Shown: one piece after another, positions 6,827 to 13,322 of the stretch
Layout: each line of letters begins with the position of its first letter
How positions within the stretch are numbered: the first letter of the stretch is position 1
Source of the DNA: Candidatus Hermodarchaeota archaeon
GTDB taxonomy: Archaea > Asgardarchaeota > Hermodarchaeia > Hermodarchaeales > Hermodarchaeaceae
DNA: 13,669 nucleotides
Direction of reading: 5' to 3'
NCBI GenBank assembly: GCA_016840595.1
Contig: JAEOSA010000034.1
Span: 1 to 13,669 of the forward strand
Made by a program: the position numbers and the translations under genes
The notes under the pieces: model-generated
Told to the model about the DNA's origin: nothing
What the model saw: only the letters and a program-made list of their open reading frames with translations
Database searches by the model: none

Positions 6827-6876
6827 TGCAAAAAATCACATAGCATTGTCGAATTTTGCAGTTGTATGTGCAAAAT
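6827..6876. promoter_or_regulatory. Operator candidate ATTTTGCA-N8-TGCAAAAT (regulator 4)
   Basis: A perfect inverted repeat with 8-bp arms (6853-6860 and 6869-6876) and an 8-nt spacer. The shared arm TGCAAAA ends exactly 12 nt before GAGGTATTATTT at 6888, as in front of regulator 1. A third TGCAAAA lies at 6827-6833. It sits in the divergent region between the SGNH-like gene and regulator 4, so it could act on both. Confidence 0.68.
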
Positions 6877-6887
6877 CATTCAATTTG

Positions 6888-6923
6888 GAGGTATTATTTT
6901 TATAAAACACCAGTTATACTGGT
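6888..6923 (+). promoter_or_regulatory. BRE/TATA promoter and palindrome, regulator 4
   Basis: GAGGTATTATTTTTATA (6888-6904) is the promoter box. The perfect palindrome ACCAGT-TAT-ACTGGT (6909-6923) follows directly, ending just before TACATTGTA (6925), which aligns with the leader start of the other paralogues. The sequence of this palindrome is unlike those of regulators 1-3. Confidence 0.65.
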
Positions 6924-6971
6924 TTACATTGTATTGCTATAGATTGCATAATCCATGGAAGAACCAGTTCA

Positions 6972-7961
6972 ATGTACTTTCGAGTTCTCTCCAGCTGGTT
7001 TGAGGGATTGGATGTGGACTGGCTTGATAAAGCTATTATGATGGAGTTATACAGTAACGCCAGAGTGTCCGTGCAAGACCTTGCGAAACAATTTGATGTA
7101 TCATTTAACACGATTAAGACGCGTATCAAGAAGCTAGAGCAGACAGGAGCGATTCAGGAATATGCGGTTGAATTAAGCCTTGAAATGTTGGATGCTGAAA
7201 ACTTGTTTATCGACATCACGACTGATGGTAAGGAAAACATGATAAAATTAATCGAGCAGATTGGAAATCACCTGCTAGTGCGGTTTGTGTATCGCACTGG
7301 AAATCGAAAATATCATGCAAGGGCTGTAGTTGCAGGTACAGTGGAGTTCTTTGATCTCAAACAATTCATCGAATCACTAGATAGTGTCAATATGGTTGAA
7401 ATCCATCCCTACATGTGGATTGCTCCCTATGTTTCACCTCAAAGTAAAGCACGAACACGGGGACACAGAGTTACTTTTTCAAAGAACCAGTTACGGGTCC
7501 TGCAGTGTCTTGTAGACGATGTCCGAATACCTGTTAGGGAAATTTCGAAACGAACTCGACTATCACCTCGTCGTGTTACTCGCATTCTTGCTGAGTTACA
7601 GAAGGACGGGGGTGTGCATTTCACTATGAGAATGGTATTATTTGGTGATGTTGAACTCAAGTTGTTCGTTCGATATGACGAAACCAAGACCACTTTTAAT
7701 CACATTATTGAATGGTTCCAAGAGCATTATTTCTTCGAGTTTTGGGGAGCCGCTTTGTGGCTGGATGAGCCAGTGCTTGAAGTGTTGCTGTATCCAATTG
7801 ATAAAGTCAAGATTAGTGAAATCACTCGCGAAGTTCGAAAATTACCTATTGTTGATTTGGTTGAGGATTATCTTCTAACAAAAGACTCCTTTGTTAAAGG
7901 TCAATATCCAGGACCAAGCCATATCCGATTAGTAGAAATGATTAAGGAAGCAGGGCTTTAG
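6972..7961 (+). CDS. Double winged-helix Lrp/AsnC-like regulator, paralogue 4
   Basis: A 329-aa protein from ATG 6972, or 317 aa from TTG 7008. The shorter start aligns better with the paralogues, because residues 1-12 (MYFRVLSSWFEG) have no counterpart in the chosen starts of the others. The first winged helix is DVDWLDKAIMMELYSNARVSVQ... with SFNTIKTRIKKL. The RAM-like domain, the linker SKARTRG and the second winged helix (TRLSPRRVTRILAELQKDGG) follow, then a second RAM-like half ending IKEAGL. It is the most diverged copy: the C-terminus reads KGQYPGPSHIRLVEM where the tandem copies have KMHYRDPSQ-like sequence, and its leader keeps only traces of blocks A and B. It ends 14 nt before the stop of the convergent dehydratase gene. 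The predicted role is a DNA-binding regulator, possibly of itself and of the divergent SGNH-like gene. Confidence 0.83.
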   Translation: MYFRVLSSWFEGLDVDWLDKAIMMELYSNARVSVQDLAKQFDVSFNTIKTRIKKLEQTGAIQEYAVELSLEMLDAENLFIDITTDGKENMIKLIEQIGNHLLVRFVYRTGNRKYHARAVVAGTVEFFDLKQFIESLDSVNMVEIHPYMWIAPYVSPQSKARTRGHRVTFSKNQLRVLQCLVDDVRIPVREISKRTRLSPRRVTRILAELQKDGGVHFTMRMVLFGDVELKLFVRYDETKTTFNHIIEWFQEHYFFEFWGAALWLDEPVLEVLLYPIDKVKISEITREVRKLPIVDLVEDYLLTKDSFVKGQYPGPSHIRLVEMIKEAGL

Positions 7962-7975
7962 ATTGGTACTAACTA

Positions 7976-8938
7976 TTATTCTTTGATTTGTGTTCTGAAT
8001 TGTTCAAAAAATAGGGTTAAATCAACATTACCTCCACTAAGTATAATGCCAATGTGTTGGTTGACGAGTCGGTCCTTGATTTTGATGAGTCCAGCAAAGG
8101 AGACGGCGCCGGAGGGTTCGATGACGAGTTTCATGCGTTCCCAGAGGAATTTCATGGCATCGATGATTTCGGTTTCGCTGACGGTGATGATGTCGTCAAC
8201 ATGTTGGCGGATGATGGAGAATGTACGATCACTGAGTGAGGTGCGGAGTCCGTCAGCGATGGTGTTAGGGTTCACGCTTGGAACGAGTTTTCCGGTTGTG
8301 AAGGACCGATAGGCATCATCGGCTTGTTCCGGTTCTACTGCGAAGACTTTAGCATTAGGGCATAGGCCTTTGGTGGCAATGGAAGTGCCACTGATGAGTC
8401 CTCCGCCACCAACGGGTCCAAGAATGGCATCGAGTCGTCCAGTCTCTTTGATTAATTCAAGAGCCGCGGTTCCAGCTCCTGCAATGATGCGGGGATCATC
8501 GTAGGGATGGATGAGCACGTATTTGTGTTTCTTGATTAATTTCTGAACTTCCTGGGCTCTGGCGTCAACTTCAGGTTTGCTGAAGATGATTTTTGCGCCA
8601 TAGCCTTTAGTGGCATCAATCTTTACTTGCGTGGAATTTTCTGGCATGACAATCGTGGCTGACACTCCTAGCAGCTGGCTCGCGAGAGCTACGGCTTGAG
8701 CGTGGTTTCCGGAGGAGTGGGTGATGACGCCACGTTTCTTTTCTTTGGGGGTTAGTTGGGAGATGGCATTGTAGGCTCCTCGGAATTTGAAGGCGCCGAT
8801 GCGTTGGAAATTTTCACATTTGAAAAAAACTTTACAGCTGGTGAGTCGGTCTGCGGTGAGTGAGGTCATGACGGGGGTTTGGATGATGACTTTGCGGATG
8901 CGGTTGTGGGCGGCTTTGATGTTTCCGAGGGACACCAT
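7976..8938 (-). CDS. Threonine/serine dehydratase (PLP, fold type II, no ACT domain)
   Basis: A 320-aa protein from ATG 8938; the frame extends upstream to TTG 9010, but that extension is not family-like. The PLP lysine lies in GAFKFRGAYNA (Lys51). SSGNHAQ (75-81) binds the substrate carboxylate, GGGGLISG (177-184) grips the PLP phosphate, and SGGN (301-304) meets the PLP ring nitrogen. EPEQADDA (from about residue 202) resembles the divalent-cation site seen in serine racemase/dehydratase relatives. The family deaminates L-threonine to 2-oxobutyrate and ammonia, or L-serine to pyruvate. The length and the absence of a C-terminal regulatory ACT domain fit the catabolic type or serine racemase, rather than the feedback-inhibited biosynthetic IlvA. 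It is divergent from carbamate kinase across 139 nt. Substrate preference cannot be read from sequence. Confidence 0.92.
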   Translation of the reverse strand: MVSLGNIKAAHNRIRKVIIQTPVMTSLTADRLTSCKVFFKCENFQRIGAFKFRGAYNAISQLTPKEKKRGVITHSSGNHAQAVALASQLLGVSATIVMPENSTQVKIDATKGYGAKIIFSKPEVDARAQEVQKLIKKHKYVLIHPYDDPRIIAGAGTAALELIKETGRLDAILGPVGGGGLISGTSIATKGLCPNAKVFAVEPEQADDAYRSFTTGKLVPSVNPNTIADGLRTSLSDRTFSIIRQHVDDIITVSETEIIDAMKFLWERMKLVIEPSGAVSFAGLIKIKDRLVNQHIGIILSGGNVDLTLFFEQFRTQIKE

Positions 8939-8963
8939 GGTGTAGTATTTTGTGTTTGTACGG

Positions 8964-8974
8964 CATAAGTATTC
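8964..8974 (-). promoter_or_regulatory. Possible TATA box of the dehydratase gene
   Basis: The minus strand reads GAATACTTATG, 26-36 nt before ATG 8938, consistent with a near-leaderless archaeal transcript. No Shine-Dalgarno motif precedes the start. Confidence 0.4.
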
Positions 8975-9013
8975 TTTTTTGTGCTTTTCAGGACAGGTTG
9001 TAGGCGGCAAAGC

Positions 9014-9021
9014 CTTTATAA
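9014..9021 (+). promoter_or_regulatory. TATA box of the carbamate kinase operon
   Basis: CTTTATAA is a good archaeal TATA box, preceded by the purine-rich GGCAAAGC. A start about 25 nt downstream would give a leader of roughly 30-35 nt before ATG 9078. It lies back to back with the dehydratase promoter. Confidence 0.5.
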
Positions 9022-9077
9022 CGCTGCAAACGCTGAACCTAGCCCTCTTTAGCTATTGCTACGAGGATTGTTGGAGT

Positions 9078-10016
9078 ATGTCAAAACGAATTGTTGTGGC
9101 AATCGGTGGTAATTCGCTCATCAAGGATAAGGCTCACAAAACAGTACCCGACCAATATGCGGCGACCGAAGAAACCGTACTCCATATCGCTGATCTTGTT
9201 GAACAGGGCTGGGATGTAGCGATCACACATGGTAATGGCCCCCAGGTCGGTTTTATTCTGCGTCGGTCTGAGCTTGCCAGGCATGAACTTCATGAAGTGC
9301 CTCTTGACTTCTGTGGTGCGGATACACAGGGGGCAATTGGCTATATGCTCCAACAAACCCTTTTTGCTGAATTTCAGCGTCGTAAGATGCAGAAACAAGC
9401 GGTCACTGTTGTGACGCAGGTCCTTGTCGACCGTGATGATCCAGCCTTTGCTAAACCCAACAAGCCTATTGGGTCGTTTATGGATCAGGAAACCGCTGAA
9501 ACCCGAATAGGGGAGGGATGGCATGTAGTGGAGGATGCGGGACGTGGGTGGCGTCGGGTGGTCCCGTCACCGATTCCAAGGAAAGTGATTGAAGCCCGTG
9601 CAGTAATCAACCTCTTAGAAGATGGATTCGTTGTCATTACCGTCGGTGGAGGAGGTATTCCCGTCATTGAAGAAAACGGGAAATTAACTGGGGTTGCTGC
9701 AGTAATTGACAAGGATCGAGCTTCAGCGCTGCTCTGCAAAGCCATCGATGCGAAGCGGTTCATCGTGTCAACTTCGGTTGACCGAGTCTATCTGAATTTT
9801 GGGAAACCCGACCAAACGCCGATTGACAAAATGACAGTGAGTGAAGCTAAACGCTACCTCAAAGAGGGGCATTTCGCTCCAGGGTCAATGGCTCCGAAAA
9901 TTGAATCCGTCATTACCTTTATCGAGGAAGGTGGTGAGCTCGCAATCATTACATCTCCTGAAAACTTGGCTCGAGCCCTCAAAGGTGAAGCAGGGACACA
10001 TATCACACCCGATTAG
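9078..10016 (+). CDS. arcC: Carbamate kinase
   Basis: A 312-aa protein, the normal family length. It has the amino-acid-kinase start IVVAIGGNSL (5-14), HGNGPQVG (51-58), CGADTQGAIGYMLQQ (79-93), VPSPIP (162-167), GGGGIPV (190-196), VIDKDRASALL (209-219) and GSMAPKI (269-275), all typical of carbamate kinase. The enzyme interconverts carbamoyl phosphate plus ADP with carbamate plus ATP in the cytoplasm, usually to make ATP in arginine or related fermentation. In some archaea a carbamate-kinase-like enzyme can instead supply carbamoyl phosphate. ATG 9078 is the start because homology begins there; the upstream extension to 8952 is not family-like. GGAG lies only 1 nt before the ATG, too close for a standard site. 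Its neighbours are a downstream phosphatase 3 nt away and a divergent ammonia-releasing dehydratase. Confidence 0.95.
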   Translation: MSKRIVVAIGGNSLIKDKAHKTVPDQYAATEETVLHIADLVEQGWDVAITHGNGPQVGFILRRSELARHELHEVPLDFCGADTQGAIGYMLQQTLFAEFQRRKMQKQAVTVVTQVLVDRDDPAFAKPNKPIGSFMDQETAETRIGEGWHVVEDAGRGWRRVVPSPIPRKVIEARAVINLLEDGFVVITVGGGGIPVIEENGKLTGVAAVIDKDRASALLCKAIDAKRFIVSTSVDRVYLNFGKPDQTPIDKMTVSEAKRYLKEGHFAPGSMAPKIESVITFIEEGGELAIITSPENLARALKGEAGTHITPD

Positions 10017-10019
10017 GAT

Positions 10020-10868
10020 GTGAAATGGGCGTTCACTATGATAAGGAAGATTGCTCAATCGGTCGAAACTTATTCTAGCGAGGAAGTTATCCAGCTTCTA
10101 GATCATGTGCTACCTATTCTGAAAAACGAGCCACGCCTGATCAAATTACCTGTCTCACCATTAGTGTTCGTTGGGGATACTCATGGTGACTGGGAGGCAA
10201 CACAGGGCATTTTAGATCAATTCTGGCATTCAACAACGGTCTTTGTTTTTTTGGGCGACTATGTCGACCGTGGATCCTATCAAATTGAGAACCTGAACTT
10301 ATTGTATGAACTAAAGAGGAGATACCCAAAACGATTGATTCTGTTGCGGGGGAATCATGAATCACCCACAGTCAACCGTCAGTACGGATTTTATGATGCA
10401 GTTCAACGCACATTTGGTGAGCTGAGTGAACGGTATTGGGCGACTTTTGCCCATTTACCTTTAGCTTCGGTAAGCCCACATTTGAGGATCTTTGCTGTGC
10501 ATGGAGGAGTTCCGGAGCAGTTGACTTCCATTGATGAAATCAATGAGTTGCCGCGTGAAATGGAAATCGAACATCCAGTTGCGTTTCAGCTTTTATGGAA
10601 TGACCCCCAAGAAGCTTTGAAGGGCTTTGCTCCGTCATTTCGTGGCGGGCGAGCTCGGAACTTTGGTCAGGATGTTACTATTGATTTTATGGCACGGAAT
10701 AATTTGGATTTAATTGTCCGGGCGCACGAAGTCTTTCCTCATGGCTTTCATGAATTCTTTGACGGACGAGTGTTGAGTCTCTTTTCCTGTCGCAATTATC
10801 GGGGTCCGATTGACGGAAAAGCGTTTTATGTTAGTGCGACTGGAAACCGGGAACTAATCCCCATTTAA
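10020..10868 (+). CDS. PPP-family Ser/Thr protein phosphatase (PP1/PP2A-like)
   Basis: A 282-aa metallophosphatase with the full PPP signature: GDTHGD (52-57), GDYVDRG (79-85), GNHE (111-114), HGG (161-163), WNDP (193-196) and RAHE (234-237), then LFSCRNYRG (254-262) where eukaryotic enzymes have FSAPNYC-like sequence. The residues that bind two metals and the phosphate are all present, so it should be active on phosphoserine/phosphothreonine. PPP phosphatases are best known in eukaryotes but also occur in archaea and bacteria. The start is GTG 10020, 3 nt after the carbamate kinase stop; ATG 10038 is an alternative. The two genes almost certainly form one transcript. Its last 15 bp overlap the end of the convergent receiver-domain gene. 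The target protein is unknown. Confidence 0.92.
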   Translation: MKWAFTMIRKIAQSVETYSSEEVIQLLDHVLPILKNEPRLIKLPVSPLVFVGDTHGDWEATQGILDQFWHSTTVFVFLGDYVDRGSYQIENLNLLYELKRRYPKRLILLRGNHESPTVNRQYGFYDAVQRTFGELSERYWATFAHLPLASVSPHLRIFAVHGGVPEQLTSIDEINELPREMEIEHPVAFQLLWNDPQEALKGFAPSFRGGRARNFGQDVTIDFMARNNLDLIVRAHEVFPHGFHEFFDGRVLSLFSCRNYRGPIDGKAFYVSATGNRELIPI

Positions 10869-11228
10869 ACCTGATTCGGGTCGGACTACTTTGATTGCAC
10901 CGTGGAGCTCTGTTTGAGTGAATGGTTTTTCTAAGAAGAACACTTGTTCGAGGGTGGCTACATCTTTTCCTAAGAGGTGGGTGCCCATGAGGATGACACC
11001 AAATCTTTGCCGCTTCAAGCTTCTGATGAAATCAATGGAGAGTGAGCGACTGAGCCAGTAGTCGAATAGAATGACGTTGGGTGGCGTTTCACTAGCATCT
11101 AGGGCATGGCGAAATGCGCCAGTTTCGCGAACTCCTGGACACACGGTATAACCATTTTGATGTAAGATTGATTCGAGACTAGCCCGCAGAGAATCATGAG
11201 GAGAAATTACCATTATCGCTGTGGTCAT
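10854..11228 (-). CDS. Stand-alone receiver domain with degenerate acidic pocket
   Basis: A 124-aa single-domain response-regulator receiver (CheY-like) protein, with the beta-1 start AIMVISPHDSLRASLESIL, phosphoacceptor candidate Asp56 in VILFDYWLS, Thr83 in VILMGTH and Lys101 in FFLEKPF. The two adjacent acidic residues that normally end beta-1 and bind Mg2+ align with Ser9 and Pro10, so the metal site is probably lost; Asp12 is three positions further on. No output domain follows. ATG 11228 is the natural start, 7 nt after the upstream sensor stop, with GAGGAGG a little further upstream overlapping the end of that gene. Co-transcription with the sensor is likely. It may act as a protein-binding module rather than a classical phosphoswitch. 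Confidence 0.82.
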   Translation of the reverse strand: MTTAIMVISPHDSLRASLESILHQNGYTVCPGVRETGAFRHALDASETPPNVILFDYWLSRSLSIDFIRSLKRQRFGVILMGTHLLGKDVATLEQVFFLEKPFTQTELHGAIKVVRPESGLNGD

Positions 11229-11235
11229 TTGGTTA

Positions 11236-13248
11236 TCATTCCTCCTCAGTGCTCTTTGGAGTGCTTTTGTCCCGTTTGCGTTTGAACATGGGGAGAAGGA
11301 CGTGAAACACGGTACCGTAACGTGGATCATCGGTAACGACATTGGTTACTCGGAATTTCCCGCGAAAGTATTCGACCAACGCAGGAACCAACAGAAGGCT
11401 TGGATTCGCTTTCTGGGGTTGCTCAGGATCTGAACGAAAGAGGAGGACCTTTTCAATATCGGGTAAGACCCATTTTGGATGAACTATATCGGTCTGCCAG
11501 TAATCAACACCGAATTCGGTTGTCTGTGAAAAGGTTACCCCGATTGTAGCTGGCCCTCCTACATCCTGTTCGATTGCCAATCGAAGTAAGGGTTTGAAGA
11601 TTTGGGCGACATACTCGTTGGCCATAACTTGGCACTTGTGTTCGGGAAATGCGAGCGAGATTTGACTTTGAGACTCTGGGATTAGTTCTTGTAGTTCTGC
11701 CATAATTTGTGGAATGACCTCACATACATCAATTCGTGTAAAGTCAGGGAGTGCCTCAGAGTCAATAAGACGAAGCAATTGAATACTTTTCATAATGTAT
11801 TCGATTTCAGCGACTTCCGTTTGTATCATTTCGAAAATTTGCTTTTGCGCTTCAACGGTTTCTTTTCCGCCACCCAGTTCAGTTAGACTCAAGATCGATT
11901 GGATGCGATTTGTTACGGTATTGCTGAGTATGGCGAGATAGTAATCAAGACGACCTAAGTGGGATGTGGATGGTGTTCGGAGACGTCTCTCGCTAATTGT
12001 GAATCGTCGTAATTCATCACGCACACGACCTATGCCATCAACGAGAGAGTCAAAGTTATCCGACACATCTTGAAGTTCAGTAAACAGTAGACCCGGTGGT
12101 TCGGTATAGGCTATCTTTCCTGGTTCATTTACAAGGCTCGTTTCCTCGTCGAGGCGTTCTAGCGGTCGATAGAGTATGCGGGAAAGGTAGTAGGCGATAC
12201 CGCCTCCAACGATCAGGATTACGCCCAAGCCCATGAGCAACCCGGATCCGATTGTTTGGAGGGCGACGGTAGAATGGGGGGGTGTAAGATAGACAAGTAA
12301 TACTCGACCGGTGAGGGTAATGGCTATTGTTGCAGTGAGTGTTGTGACAATGAGGAAGGAGATGATGATCAGAACACGGGAAACGATTTCGTATTTGATG
12401 GAGACAGGGCGAATGGTAGCCATATTTTCAAGACTTTCACTGAAGATTGCAAAGACTGCGATTAAGAAGGTGAAAATGGCGAGTAATATCACCGAGTCAG
12501 CAAGCGAGCCGGTATAGTAGAAGCTGGCAAAATCTGACCAGCCCATTGCGTACTGAAAAGAGAAGAGAGTGTAGCCTATAAGCAGTAGGAGACTTGCAGC
12601 TACAAAGAGTGCCCGGCTCAGCTGACCAATGATTTCCTTTGGGGGATTCTGATTGAAATAAAACGTCCAAGCAAATACTGCGGTGAAAAAGCCTGCGAGG
12701 ATTCGGAGTCCTAGCCCAATAGCAGGAATAGGGGGCGGTATGTAAACCAAAACCAGCTGGTAGGTTAAATAAATACAGGCAACAAAGAAAACGGTGATGA
12801 GAAAGTAACCGGCAAATTGTCGCCATGATTGGCGGCGTTGCCCCACGGATATGAGGGCAAATCCCACAAGGAGTACTATGTTGGCGATGGCGAGAAGATA
12901 CACGGAGCTATTTGGAAACGTGAAAGGGAGTCCTAGAAAGAACACTTCGATGAGGAGCCAAAAGTACCCAAGCGCTCCAAAGAAACTGGTGACGGCTACA
13001 ATAATGGCAAGCCGACGTGCAACTGGGTTATGAAATCCTAAAAGAATGAGACATACACCAAAAATTGTTAGGAAAACCAAAACGTAGGCGCTAATTAGAT
13101 AGACTGATGCAATTTGAGGTGCAAACAATCCAATAATCATGGGAATAATGGAAAGGACAATGGCGACTGGAAAGGCAATGACGGTGAATTTTTGAGCGTA
13201 GCTGTTGAACCACCGGCTGCCTTGGATTCGTTGTAACACCTCACCCAC
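11236..13248 (-). CDS. Ten-helix membrane sensor with degenerate histidine-kinase core
   Basis: A 670-aa protein. Ten hydrophobic segments are visible, at about residues 21-43, 46-71, 78-101, 114-135, 147-170, 176-197, 211-232, 250-270, 290-312 and 331-355. A HAMP-like linker (356-410) and a dimerisation helix, YYLAILSNTVTNRIQSILSL (436-455), follow. The phosphoacceptor histidine of the usual LSHDxRNxL-type motif is Asn443 here. A GHKL-like region (about 535-653) ends RYGTVFHVLLP, but lacks an obvious DxGxG motif and the N-box is weak (LLRLAIEQDV). Autophosphorylation therefore looks unlikely. The start GTG 13248 (or GTG 13239) is weakly supported. Its stop lies 7 nt before the receiver gene, forming a sensor/receiver pair. 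The GTPase gene lies 74 nt upstream on the same strand. Confidence 0.8.
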   Translation of the reverse strand: MGEVLQRIQGSRWFNSYAQKFTVIAFPVAIVLSIIPMIIGLFAPQIASVYLISAYVLVFLTIFGVCLILLGFHNPVARRLAIIVAVTSFFGALGYFWLLIEVFFLGLPFTFPNSSVYLLAIANIVLLVGFALISVGQRRQSWRQFAGYFLITVFFVACIYLTYQLVLVYIPPPIPAIGLGLRILAGFFTAVFAWTFYFNQNPPKEIIGQLSRALFVAASLLLLIGYTLFSFQYAMGWSDFASFYYTGSLADSVILLAIFTFLIAVFAIFSESLENMATIRPVSIKYEIVSRVLIIISFLIVTTLTATIAITLTGRVLLVYLTPPHSTVALQTIGSGLLMGLGVILIVGGGIAYYLSRILYRPLERLDEETSLVNEPGKIAYTEPPGLLFTELQDVSDNFDSLVDGIGRVRDELRRFTISERRLRTPSTSHLGRLDYYLAILSNTVTNRIQSILSLTELGGGKETVEAQKQIFEMIQTEVAEIEYIMKSIQLLRLIDSEALPDFTRIDVCEVIPQIMAELQELIPESQSQISLAFPEHKCQVMANEYVAQIFKPLLRLAIEQDVGGPATIGVTFSQTTEFGVDYWQTDIVHPKWVLPDIEKVLLFRSDPEQPQKANPSLLLVPALVEYFRGKFRVTNVVTDDPRYGTVFHVLLPMFKRKRDKSTPKSTEEE

Positions 13249-13250
13249 AC

Positions 13251-13270
13251 TACCTTTTACAAGGTGGTAA
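13251..13270. repeat. Imperfect hairpin just upstream of the sensor gene start
   Basis: On the minus strand ACCACCTT and AAGGTAGT flank a 4-nt loop (8-bp arms, one mismatch), ending at the GTG start at 13248. A TATA-like GCTTTTTAGC lies further upstream at 13291-13300. The hairpin could hinder translation initiation; weak evidence. Confidence 0.3.
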
Positions 13271-13322
13271 ACAGGAGAGACGAGTCAGGAGCTAAAAAGC
13301 TTTGCACAAAACAGAAGGTTCC

